A stretch of DNA of 55,417 bases from an uncultured Clostridia bacterium (GCA_944362965.1 CALVTR010000009.1:1-55417); one strand, 5' to 3'; counted from the stretch's first letter, positions 7,653 through 14,580 are shown. Numbers and translations are program-made. The notes: generated by a model not told the origin, from the letters alone.

Positions 7653-7685
7653 AAAAAAATCTCTTAATTTATAAGAGATTTTTTT
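7653..7685. terminator. Terminator of the exported LRR protein gene
   Basis: CTCTTA / TAAGAG, extended by A/T pairs to about 12 bp, has an A-run on the left and a T-run on the right. It therefore works for the minus-strand gene ending at 7703. Confidence 0.8.
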
Positions 7686-7702
7686 GTTTTTTGTTTTTGT
7701 TG

Positions 7703-8953
7703 CTACACACCAACAATCTGATCCGCATATTTGCCCCAAACAGGATCTGCTTTATAATCATCTAGGCTTTCAGAAGGAACTTCTATAGATGTTGTTGGAT
7801 TGAACTCAGCATATGACGTAGGCGGAGTAGTTACTCCAAGTCTTACATTTGCATTTACAGGAATGGCTAAATAACCTATATATGTTAAATTTGTGCAAGC
7901 ACTAAGGTCTACTAATTCACAACTCTGCAGAGATTCTAAAGCATAATCTTCCAATCTTGTCACGCTTGCTGGAATATATAACTCTCCTGTTGTATTATAA
8001 CAAAGATAGAAAGCATAATCATCAATTGTTTTTAAATTGGTGCAATTTCTTAAATTTACACCTTTCAACTCAAAGCAGTTTATAAATGCAGAGTCTCCTA
8101 TTGTTTCTACGGTTGAAGGTATTGTTATAGTGCCAGTCAAATTTAAACTTGCAAAAGCATATTCGCCAATATTAATCAAACCTTCTGGAAGTGTCACTTT
8201 TGTGATAGAAGCATCAAAAACTGTGCTTGAAAAAGTAGTTTCACTATCACCAGCGGCTATCGATGTCACTGTATATTTGCTGCCTTCAACAAACTTTCCT
8301 TGATATATTGAATAGCTGTTTGGAATAACAACTTCTGTTTCTGTGCCGTTATATGAAACAAGTTCGCCCGTGCTATCTGACAAATTATTGAAAGTAAAAT
8401 CAGTAATTTCTTGTGGTATATACTCGTCTATTGTGATAACTATTCCGTCTAGCACAACAGGATTGTCTGCGTCAGCATTTGGCGCCATGATTGTTAAGGT
8501 CAGTGTGCCATCAGGTTTAGTGCTATTGTTTATAATAGTATCTTCGCCAGCTCCTACTTCTACATAGCCACCATGCTCTTCTGATACTCCGTCGGAAACA
8601 AGAGAGCCTAAATCTACTTCCGTTATTTGCCAAAAGATATCCGTTGTATTTATCATATCAAAATACAATGTAAATGAACCATAAGTGTTCTCTTCAGTTA
8701 AACCAGTCAAATCTAGGTTAAATTCTCCATTTATGTAGCCCGGCATAAAGCTATCTATACTTTCAGGCTCTGATGCCATATCTTGCTTTATCCTAACGTC
8801 TTTCACATACAAGCTTTTATCAGGAACGTTAAAACTTACGCTCCCCTGCATTGTAAGTTGCTGTTGCGTTGCCGCAAACACGCCTATGATTAACACTCCC
8901 AGCATTAACATAAATAATGATATACATGATATTAATTTTACCTTAAGTGACAT
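7703..8953 (-). CDS. Exported leucine-rich-repeat (BspA-type) surface protein
   Basis: The gene encodes 416 residues with AAGGAG before the ATG at 8953. The N-terminus MSLKVKLISCISLFMLML plus GVLIIGVFAATQQ is a signal peptide. The next about 160 residues (GSVSFNVPDKSLYVKDVRI..., PGYINGEFNLDL, LTLTIMAPNA, LDGIVITI) form a domain shared with the paralogue at 54762. Residues about 225-390 are BspA-like LRR_5 repeats (ITKVTLPEGLINIGEYAFAS, TITIPSTVETIGDSAFINC, LYIPASVTRLEDYALES). There is no LPXTG or C-terminal membrane helix, so it is either secreted or held non-covalently. The long leader holds a cloverleaf element and a small ribbon-helix-helix gene, and its promoter block is shared with the paralogue. 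Confidence 0.8.
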   Translation of the reverse strand: MSLKVKLISCISLFMLMLGVLIIGVFAATQQQLTMQGSVSFNVPDKSLYVKDVRIKQDMASEPESIDSFMPGYINGEFNLDLTGLTEENTYGSFTLYFDMINTTDIFWQITEVDLGSLVSDGVSEEHGGYVEVGAGEDTIINNSTKPDGTLTLTIMAPNADADNPVVLDGIVITIDEYIPQEITDFTFNNLSDSTGELVSYNGTETEVVIPNSYSIYQGKFVEGSKYTVTSIAAGDSETTFSSTVFDASITKVTLPEGLINIGEYAFASLNLTGTITIPSTVETIGDSAFINCFELKGVNLRNCTNLKTIDDYAFYLCYNTTGELYIPASVTRLEDYALESLQSCELVDLSACTNLTYIGYLAIPVNANVRLGVTTPPTSYAEFNPTTSIEVPSESLDDYKADPVWGKYADQIVGV

Positions 8954-9011
8954 ATCAAAATCTCCTTTTATTTTTAATTCCTATGCACTTTTACTCCCAC
9001 TAAATTTGACA

Positions 9012-9074
9012 GAGCGGAAATAAAGTATATATCTTCAACTAACCCTGCCGGACAACCGCCAAGCGTTAGGCTTG
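9012..9074 (+). repeat. 65-bp repeat copy, adjacent to the RHH gene
   Basis: This is one copy of the dispersed module beginning GAGCGG and ending in a hairpin (CAAGC-GTTAG-GCTTG). It is followed by the palindrome GCAAACTAAGTTTGC at 9076-9090, which overlaps the 3' end of the small gene at 9081. Confidence 0.8.
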
Positions 9075-9080
9075 TGCAAA

Positions 9081-9224
9081 CTAAGTTTGCTTGTTTAATT
9101 CCTGCATAATTAAAAACCTTATCATTGAGACGGTCGATAAACCATTTCTCTTGGCTAGATTTCTTAGCTGCTCGCTCTGCTCTTTCGTGAGCCTTAGTGT
9201 ATACCTTATGTAATCTTCTTTCAT
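9081..9224 (-). CDS. Small ribbon-helix-helix DNA-binding protein (47 aa)
   Basis: The frame runs from ATG at 9224 to TAG at 9083-9081 on the minus strand. Residues 1-19 read MKEDYIRYTLRLTKEQSEQ, followed by LRNLAKRNGLSTVSMIRF, then LIMQELNKQT. This is the ribbon-helix-helix (CopG/MetJ/Arc) pattern: a beta strand with alternating R-Y-T-L-R-L, helix A with E-Q-L-R-N-L-A, the G-L-S-x-V-S turn, then helix B. AGGAG lies three bases before the ATG, close but usable. It lies in the leader of the 7703 gene, between its promoter and its coding region, so both may be co-transcribed. RHH proteins are usually repressors, antitoxins or relaxosome parts; no toxin or relaxase is adjacent. Its C-terminal codons run into a repeat module. 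Confidence 0.65.
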   Translation of the reverse strand: MKEDYIRYTLRLTKEQSEQLRNLAKRNGLSTVSMIRFLIMQELNKQT

Positions 9225-9244
9225 ATTCTCCTACCCATTTCACA

Positions 9245-9442
9245 AGCGAGCGGGCGTTAGCCCAAGAGCGAATGTCCAAACTCCATAGGAGATTGTGAAA
9301 GGCAAAAGCCTTTCGTAAATTTTTGCCTTTGCAAAAATTTACACATTCGCTCTCTGCGGCAAACCAAATGTTTGACGACTGTCCGACATGGCAAGTCAGA
9401 AACTCAAACTTCGTTTCCGCTCTCTGCGGCGAAGCCGCTCGC
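9245..9442 (-). repeat. Composite cloverleaf element in the leader of the exported protein gene
   Basis: The outermost arms are CCGCTCGC (9435-9442) and GCGAGCGG (9245-9252). Nested inside is a complete cloverleaf, 9265-9353. It has an 11-bp outer stem (AGAGCGAATGT / ACATTCGCTCT) and three abutting hairpins: 9277-9295 (one mismatch), 9297-9314 (GAAAGGC / GCCTTTC) and 9315-9342 (12 bp GTAAATTTTTGC / GCAAAAATTTAC). The rest (9354-9434) contains further partial inverted repeats. See findings for the family. Confidence 0.8.
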
Positions 9443-9480
9443 TCGCGATAGCCGCTTGACGCGTCTATCTTTATGCTATT

Positions 9481-9508
9481 AGTATACCCCCCAACCCACG
9501 TCAAGCAA
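9481..9508 (-). promoter_or_regulatory. Promoter of the RHH/exported-protein unit
   Basis: On the minus strand TATACT (9486-9481) is preceded by a G-run and, 16 bp upstream, TTGCTT (9508-9503). The block from the G-run through about 74 downstream bases is almost identical to that at 54551-54625 before the paralogue. Confidence 0.55.
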
Positions 9509-9548
9509 ATTTAACAAATTTTTTAAAATTTTTTATATTTTTTGATTT

Positions 9549-9737
9549 GAGAGCGGAAATATAGTCTATCTCTTATTCTCACCCTGCCGGACAATCGTCG
9601 AACATTTGGTTCGGTGGCTTAGCCACTTTTTATCGTGTGGCTTGTCTATAATGCCGAGTTTATCTGTTCCAAGAGAGCGGTGATAAAGTTTATATTTTAA
9701 ACTCAACCTGCCAGACAGTCGCCGAGCGTTAGGCTCG
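9549..9737 (+). repeat. Two 65-bp repeat modules flanking a 60-bp module B
   Basis: Module A copies at 9549-9614 and 9673-9737 each start GAGAGCGG and end in a 5-bp hairpin (CGAAC / GTTCG in the first, CGAGC / GCTCG in the second). Between them, 9612-9672 is module B: a hairpin GTGGC-TTA-GCCAC, then TTTATCGTGTGG and GTTCC. The reading frames crossing this DNA are not convincing genes. Confidence 0.85.
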
Positions 9738-9780
9738 CGGACAGTGATGCAAACTAAGTTTGCCGTCAAACATTTGGTTC

Positions 9781-9877
9781 GCAAGCGAATGAAAAACTCT
9801 TTCGAGTTTTTGATAGGCAAAACTCGTTTTGCCTATCGTGATTTTTTGCTTCTTCAAAAAATCACCCATTCGCTTGC
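9781..9877 (+). repeat. Three-hairpin cloverleaf element
   Basis: The outer stem GCAAGCGAATG (9781-9791) pairs with CATTCGCTTGC (9867-9877). Inside are three contiguous hairpins: 9792-9811 (8 bp), 9812-9837 (12 bp, GATAGGCAAAAC / GTTTTGCCTATC) and 9838-9865 (10 bp, GTGATTTTTT / AAAAAATCAC). The right flank continues with ATGACAAAGAAA, matching the longer arm of the element at 12454, whereas the left flank is a module A copy, so this copy seems truncated or recombined on its left side. Confidence 0.85.
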
Positions 9878-9907
9878 CCATGACAAAGAAAGCTCACAGC
9901 ATCAATA

Positions 9908-9949
9908 TAAAAAAAATAAGAGCAGTGTTATTTTTACACTACTCTTATT
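9908..9949 (-). terminator. Terminator of tilS
   Basis: AATAAGAGCAGTG (9916-9928) pairs with CACTACTCTTATT (9937-9949) apart from one mismatch. The A-run on the left becomes the U-tract of the minus-strand transcript. Confidence 0.75.
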
Positions 9950-9962
9950 TGCGAATATAAAA

Positions 9963-11300
9963 TCATTTATTTTTAAGTTCAACCATGTATGCGGTTGGCA
10001 CATTTTCAACTTTAACTTTATCTGAAATTTCCACCCCTGCTATTGCGTAAATTTCATTTCCATAGGCAAGCACAGGCAAAGAATCGCGGACTCTAAGTGG
10101 TATTTTTTTATCTATCAGATAAGACTTAAGTTTTTTGCTGCCGCCGCCAAATTTAACAAAAACGTCGCCATCTTGCCTAAATCTCCAAATCGCATCCTTA
10201 GGCACCTTACGATAATCTAGGATGATTTGTCCCGGCTGGGCTTTTACGTCGTATTCTTTCACGCGTTTAACAACAAGTTTGTAGTCATTAGGAAGGTCAA
10301 ATTCCCCGCATTTGAAAGGCGCTTCAAATTTTGGCTTTTCAACATGTTTATTAAATATAGTTATATAGTCATACTCTTTTGCCACAGCGGCTTCAAACGG
10401 AAGAGAGATTCTTTTCCCGTTCTCAGCATTAAGAGCAAGATTTTTTATCGAATCGATATGTTTTTTCTCTATATCTTGAGTTATACCAATAGACTTAACC
10501 GCTTTAAAGATAATTCGCGTAACAATAGCATTGTCATAAAGAAAATAGGAAGTTGGAATTTTGACAGCCTTATCTTCTGTTATGATAGCTTCGGCGTAAA
10601 TTTGCTTGTTTATAAACTCGTCATCATCCTTGATAGCCTGCCCAAAATTTACAATCGCCGTAACTGCATTAGGCCAACGCGAAGTGATATCTTTCATAAT
10701 AACATTTCGCACAAAATTTCTATTATATGAGATATCTTCATTTGTGTAGTCCTCAACATAGTCAATGTGATTTTCATTGATATAGTCATAAATCTCATCT
10801 TTAGTTGTGTTCAAAAACGGACGGACATATATGCCTTCACTAACCGGCGTCATGCCAATGCCACCAGTCGCACCCGCTCCCCTAAAGATATGCATAAGAA
10901 TTGTTTCCGCTTGGTCGAGAGTGTGATGCGCAAGTGCAATTTTATCTACAAGTCCTTTTTGAATAAGTGACTTAAAAACCCCATACCTTGCCTGCCTTGC
11001 CGCCGTTTCAATACTCAAGTCCTTGTCCTTTGCTATCTTTGGAGCGTCAACTCTGAATTTATAGAACCTAACGCCAAGTTCTCTCGCCTTTTCTTTAACA
11101 AAGTCTGCGTCGAGATAGCTATTTTCGCGTATTTCATGGTCAACATGTATGGCAACAACTTCTATATCAAACTTCTCTTGATTTGTGGCAAGATAATGAA
11201 GAAGAGCCATAGAGTCACTACCCCCGCTACAGCCAACACCTATAATCTCTCCGCGTCTAAAAAGTTTGTTCTTTTCAATAAATTCCTCGCAAGACAACAT
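9963..11300 (-). CDS. tilS: tRNA(Ile)-lysidine synthase
   Basis: The gene encodes 445 residues with AAGGAG before the ATG. The ATP-binding PP-loop S-G-G-S-D-S is at about residues 25-30. It is followed by the typical HVDHEIRENSYLDADFV, ETAARQARYGVF, ALAHHTLDQAETILMHIFRG (H-x-x-D-Q-x-E), and a C-terminal substrate-recognition domain ending VENVPTAYMVELKNK. The enzyme converts the wobble C of tRNA-Ile(CAU) to lysidine, so that AUA is read as Ile; this is essential in most bacteria. The length is within the family's range. In many Firmicutes tilS is next to hpt and ftsH; here it stands alone between repeat-rich DNA and a divergent sigma-like gene. Confidence 0.95.
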   Translation of the reverse strand: MLSCEEFIEKNKLFRRGEIIGVGCSGGSDSMALLHYLATNQEKFDIEVVAIHVDHEIRENSYLDADFVKEKARELGVRFYKFRVDAPKIAKDKDLSIETAARQARYGVFKSLIQKGLVDKIALAHHTLDQAETILMHIFRGAGATGGIGMTPVSEGIYVRPFLNTTKDEIYDYINENHIDYVEDYTNEDISYNRNFVRNVIMKDITSRWPNAVTAIVNFGQAIKDDDEFINKQIYAEAIITEDKAVKIPTSYFLYDNAIVTRIIFKAVKSIGITQDIEKKHIDSIKNLALNAENGKRISLPFEAAVAKEYDYITIFNKHVEKPKFEAPFKCGEFDLPNDYKLVVKRVKEYDVKAQPGQIILDYRKVPKDAIWRFRQDGDVFVKFGGGSKKLKSYLIDKKIPLRVRDSLPVLAYGNEIYAIAGVEISDKVKVENVPTAYMVELKNK

Positions 11301-11570
11301 AAAATTCTCCTTATAAATCTTCTTTTTTGTTAAAAGTATTATACACTATAAAATTATATTGTGCAATATATAAAATAATAATTTTATAAAAAATTCGCAA
11401 AAAAGTGAAAATTACTATTATATAACCTAATATTTTATTTTTAAGTAGATAAAAACAATTTAAGCAATCTTCATATATCAAAAAATGACGCAATTTGTCA
11501 ATATAAACCCATATGGCGTCAATATGACATACTCCCCAGAAAAAATTTTCAAATTTTTTATGAAAAGTGC
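11301..11570. other. Divergent intergenic region between tilS and the sigma-like gene
   Basis: This gap is AT-rich. Near 11486-11526 lies a short symmetrical motif set: TGACGC at about 11486, GCGTCA at about 11516, and GTCAATAT twice, 20 bp apart. It could be an operator but nothing identifies a regulator. A minus-strand open frame here (11311-11607) is Phe/Ile-rich and lacks a ribosome site. Confidence 0.35.
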
Positions 11571-11598
11571 TTGACAAAAAATTCAAAATATGTATAAT
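11571..11598 (+). promoter_or_regulatory. Sigma-A promoter of the sigma-like gene
   Basis: TTGACA (11571-11576) and TATAAT (11593-11598) are separated by 16 bp. The ATG follows at 11624 after a G-rich ribosome site (TTGGGGGT). Confidence 0.8.
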
Positions 11599-11623
11599 AG
11601 ACAACATAAATTGGGGGTAAACA

Positions 11624-12340
11624 ATGACAAACGAAAATTTTAACGAGCTTACTGCGAAAATTATAAGCGGAGATAAGACTGCCGAGCAAACACTTTATGA
11701 CGAAGCTTTTACGCCAGTTTATGAGCGAGCAAAATCATATTTTTCAAATGGAAAACTTAGCAATATACGAGAAAACGAACTTGAATACAGAGCTGAGCGT
11801 GTTTTGACAAATATGATAAATAAATATAAAAATTTGGGAGAATTTCCTAAGACCTATTCTGAATTTGTTTCTATTTGCAAAGCCAAAATGTCGAGAAAAC
11901 TCTATAATATTCATGTTAAGCGTATCCATGTTTTGGTAAGAAAGCCTAGAAAAAAGGGATACACTCGCGGGCAGACATACTCTAAAAAACAGGATTTAAA
12001 TTTCAACTGGCTTAAAGACCAAGAACAGCTTGAGAATTTTGTTGTTAAACCTGTTGATGAAAACGGGTATGAAAAACAAGGCAATGAAAGCTACTCAGCT
12101 ATGCTTAAACAAGAGATGATGGAATTTTTAAAGTCTGCCGACGAGAAAACGCAGACAATTATTTCAAGATATTATGGTCTAGGGCAAGACGTCGGCAGAG
12201 TATATGATATCTCAAAGGATTTTAATATTACTCGAGCAAGAGTTTATCAAATCATAAGCAAAGTAAATCATAATTTCATTGAGTATTTAAAAGAAAACCA
12301 TCCTGAAGAATTTACTTGGGGTGACACCGAACTTTCTTAA
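11624..12340 (+). CDS. Orphan sigma-70-family-like factor
   Basis: The gene encodes 238 residues. The N-terminal half (residues 1-110) is helical with the feel of a sigma region 2 (SGDKTAEQTLYDEAFTPVYERA, RENELEYRAERVLTNMINKY). A basic linker follows (VRKPRKKGYTRGQTYSKK). The C-terminal about 70 residues look like region 4: KTQTIISRYYGLG, then a helix-turn-helix ISKDFNITRARVYQIISKV, similar to the R-x-R-V-x-Q-I readout helix of sigma-70 proteins. No anti-sigma factor is adjacent. The gene has a consensus promoter and is followed by 860 bp of repeats. An alternative is a phage-type or YvrI-like regulator. Confidence is moderate because region 2 is divergent. Confidence 0.55.
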   Translation: MTNENFNELTAKIISGDKTAEQTLYDEAFTPVYERAKSYFSNGKLSNIRENELEYRAERVLTNMINKYKNLGEFPKTYSEFVSICKAKMSRKLYNIHVKRIHVLVRKPRKKGYTRGQTYSKKQDLNFNWLKDQEQLENFVVKPVDENGYEKQGNESYSAMLKQEMMEFLKSADEKTQTIISRYYGLGQDVGRVYDISKDFNITRARVYQIISKVNHNFIEYLKENHPEEFTWGDTELS

Positions 12341-12453
12341 CGCGGGCACAAGCCAAATGCATGGCGGCTTAGCCACTTATTATCGTATAGTGCGTTTATA
12401 ACGCTAAGTTTATTTGTTCCACTTTTAAATTTTACACCGAACTTTCTGCTTAA

Positions 12454-12567
12454 GTTTCTTTGTCACAGGCAAGCGAATAGAAAAACTCTTTCGAGTTTTT
12501 TATAGGCTATTGCCTATTGTGATTTTTGTTAAAAAATCACCTATTCGCTTGCCTGTGACAAAGAAAC
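12454..12567 (+). repeat. Cloverleaf element with a perfect 27-bp outer stem
   Basis: The outer arms 12454-12480 and 12541-12567 are perfect inverted repeats over 27 bp (begin GTTTCTTTGTCACAGGCAAG). Inside, with 0-1 nt between them, are hairpins 12481-12500 (AAAAACTC / GAGTTTTT), 12502-12517 (ATAGGC / GCCTAT) and 12519-12540 (GTGATTTTT / AAAAATCAC). Hairpins 1 and 3 match those of the element at 9781, while hairpin 2 is shorter yet still paired. Confidence 0.92.
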
Positions 12568-12873
12568 CCAATTTGAAACACAGAGCGGCGACAAAATCTA
12601 TTTTCAGACTCACTCTACTAAATAGTGATGCAAACTAGGTTTGGCGGATTATCCTCTCCCTATCGTGTAGTTTGTTTATAATGCTAGGTTTTCTCAGTTC
12701 CACTAAGAGAGCGGTAACAAAGTTTATTCTTTAAACTCACTCTGCCGGACAGTCGCCAAGCGTTAGGCTTGAAAGCGGAGATAAGGATTATTCTTCAAAC
12801 TCGCTTTGCCGGACAATCGTCGAACATTTGGTTCGGTGCCTTAGGCACTTTTTATCGTTTATATTGGGGTAAC

Positions 12874-12979
12874 ACCAAAGCATTTTCGAAAAAATTAAAA
12901 GGTTTAGGCTTTTAATTTTTTCGAACTCCTAGAAAGGAGAACGCGGACACGCCTAACGGCTAACCGCTAATGCTTTGGT
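12874..12979 (+). repeat. Cloverleaf element, divergent sequence
   Basis: The outer stem ACCAAAGCATT / AATGCTTTGGT (11 bp) encloses three hairpins. The first is 12885-12925, with a 17-bp perfect stem (TTCGAAAAAATTAAAAG / its complement). The second is 12926-12939 (CTCCT / AGGAG). The third is 12943-12967 (GCGG / CCGC with inner GCC / GGC). The topology matches the other elements but the sequence does not. Confidence 0.85.
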
Positions 12980-13204
12980 TTTCCTCCCAACTCCCTTTCC
13001 AGCCCCTAGAAATTTACTCTGTAAATTTCGTCGTTATTTGGACCCACAAGGGGTGAATTTTAAGATTTCCACGAGAGCGGAGATAAAGTTTATTTTTTAA
13101 ACTCACTCTGCCGGACAATCGTCGAACATTTGGTTCGGAGAGCGGAGATAAAGTTTACTCTTACAATTCACTATGGCGGATAGCCGCCAAGTAAAAGGCT
13201 TGTT

Positions 13205-13915
13205 ATGGAAATTTTAGGTAATGTTAACAGTGTTGAAAGCATGGGGCTTGTTGATGGACCGGGAATTAGGTTCGTCGTCTTTTTGCAAGGCTGCGAGCTA
13301 CGTTGTCTATACTGTCACAACCCAGAAACTTGGGACAAATCAAAACAATGTGAAAGCATAACCCCGAAAGACTTGATAAAAAGAATAGTTCGCTTTAAAA
13401 GTTACTTCGGAAATGATGGCGGAGTGACTTTCTCAGGTGGCGAGCCTTTGCTTCAACCGAAATTTCTTTTAGAATGTTTAAAACTATGCAAAAAGGAAAA
13501 GATAAACACCGCACTTGACACAGCTGGTGTCGGGTTTGGTGATTATGAAGAGATTTTGAAATATACCGACCTTGTGATACTTGATATCAAAGCAGTCAAA
13601 GAAGAGGACTATAAAAAAATCACCGGTCAGCCAATGCTTAGGTTTAATAAATTTTTGCAAGCCTGTCAGCAGCAAAACAAAAAGTTGTGGCTTAGACAGG
13701 TGATAGTGCCGGGAATAAATGACACAGAAGAAAATATTTTAAATTTAAAAGAATATATAAAAACTATCAAAAATGTTGAAAAAGTGGAACTTTTGCCTTA
13801 CAAAACTATTGGAGTGCATAAATATAAGGATTTAAATATCAAATATAGACTTGAAGGCGTTAAGGATATGGACGAAAAACGCTGCAAAGAGCTTGAAAAT
13901 TTGCTTCTTTCATAA
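13205..13915 (+). CDS. pflA: Pyruvate formate-lyase activating enzyme-like radical SAM protein
   Basis: The gene encodes 236 residues. It begins MEILGNVNSVESMGLVDGPG, the classic start of PflA (S-x-E-S-x-G-x-V-D-G-P-G-I-R). The motif C-E-L-R-C-L-Y-C-H-N-P-E-T-W carries the CxxxCxxC of the 4Fe-4S cluster at about residues 30-37. TFSGGEPLLQ, DTAG, LVILDIKA and LRQVIVPGIND follow as in the family. PflA makes the glycyl radical on pyruvate formate-lyase under anaerobic conditions. The usual pflB partner is not adjacent, so this is an orphan activase in the window. The only upstream ribosome-like sequence (AAAAGG, 6 nt before ATG) lies inside the last 65-bp repeat. A terminator follows. Confidence 0.88.
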   Translation: MEILGNVNSVESMGLVDGPGIRFVVFLQGCELRCLYCHNPETWDKSKQCESITPKDLIKRIVRFKSYFGNDGGVTFSGGEPLLQPKFLLECLKLCKKEKINTALDTAGVGFGDYEEILKYTDLVILDIKAVKEEDYKKITGQPMLRFNKFLQACQQQNKKLWLRQVIVPGINDTEENILNLKEYIKTIKNVEKVELLPYKTIGVHKYKDLNIKYRLEGVKDMDEKRCKELENLLLS

Positions 13916-13943
13916 TAATTTGCAAACAAAGCACACAAAAACA

Positions 13944-13973
13944 AAAAGCTAGACAAACATGTCTAGTTTTTTA
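13944..13973 (+). terminator. Terminator of the pflA-like gene
   Basis: CTAGACA / TGTCTAG (13949-13955 and 13960-13966) with a 4-nt loop is followed by six T. The left A-run makes it potentially bidirectional. Confidence 0.85.
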
Positions 13974-14126
13974 TAGTTTGAAGTTAAGCCTTGCAAAGCG
14001 AAATTGTTTATGCGAACCCGATTTATTCAAAATATTGCGATAAGTGGAAAACAGCACACAAATCCGCAAAAAATACAAAATTTTAATTCAATGAAATTTT
14101 TTCATCACAAGTTTTTATTGATAAGC

Positions 14127-14408
14127 TTATTCTTGAATAATTTGTAAAATGCTTTTCATTCTTTTTATTGGAATAGGAAAGGAAAGCTCATTGACAGCAT
14201 GGTCAACACGAATAACGCAAGCTTTTGTTGGACTTCCCGCCCTGCCCACAGGAACAAGCACTAAGTCGTTTTCTTTTAGCAGCGGAAAGGGAGAGATATA
14301 CCAGACAATATTTCCCGCCATCTCCCCTTCTAGAACTCTCACCTTAGCATAGTCATGGCTATCATGTGTGCGTAGCTTTCCACCCGCCATAGAATGAATC
14401 ATGTTCAT
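14127..14408 (-). CDS. Small beta-rich hypothetical protein
   Basis: The gene encodes 93 residues from ATG 14408, six bases after AAGGAG. The sequence (GGKLRTHDSHDYAKVRVLEG, IVWYISPFPLLKENDLVLVP, GRAGSPTKACVIRVDHAV) looks like a small beta-barrel. There is no signal peptide or membrane helix, and I do not recognise the family. It is convergent with the pflA-like gene and divergent from tRNA-Met. The ribosome site and ordinary codon use support it as real. Confidence 0.65.
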   Translation of the reverse strand: MNMIHSMAGGKLRTHDSHDYAKVRVLEGEMAGNIVWYISPFPLLKENDLVLVPVGRAGSPTKACVIRVDHAVNELSFPIPIKRMKSILQIIQE

Positions 14409-14580
14409 AAAAAACTCCTTACAAAAAGAAATTTTGATTATATCAATTTTAGTATATAAAGTTTAGCACATTTTTATCATAACGCCAAGAGAAAATACAG
14501 ACCACCGCTATCTTTATAATGCTTAATAAAGGTAAGTCCACATAATAAACGCAATAAACGGACAAAATTGAAAATTTTTC

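Larger units (their letters stand above)
12341..13204 (+). repeat. Repeat cluster: module A, module B and two cloverleaf elements
   Basis: No gene was found in these 864 bp. Module A copies (about 65 bp, GAGAGCGG...GTTCG) lie at 12707-12771, 12772-12836, 13073-13138 and 13138-13202, plus a degenerate copy near 12577-12640. Module B copies lie at about 12362-12422 and 12650-12702, with a part at 12835-12868. Two cloverleaf elements (12454-12567, 12874-12979) are interspersed. All module A copies here have the same orientation. The last copy runs up to the pflA-like start codon. Confidence 0.85.

Noticed and set aside
8974..9504. 176-codon open frame on the minus strand over the repeats
   Set aside because: It crosses the cloverleaf and repeat modules, has no ribosome site at its start, and the real signal in this DNA is the 47-codon ribbon-helix-helix frame in another phase.
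9566..9820. Open frames across the 65-bp repeats (also at 9744-10025 and 14918-15250)
   Set aside because: The predicted peptides (for example LVCITVREPNxRRLSGR) recur wherever the repeat occurs, in either orientation, and have no ribosome site; they are translations of a non-coding repeat.
11311..11607. 98-codon Phe/Ile-rich frame between tilS and the sigma-like gene
   Set aside because: It overlaps the consensus promoter of the sigma-like gene on the opposite strand and lacks a ribosome site.
12341..13204. CRISPR array
   Set aside because: The repeats are 60-65 bp, directly adjacent without unique spacers of constant length, contain hairpins, occur in several clusters and both orientations, and no cas gene is present.
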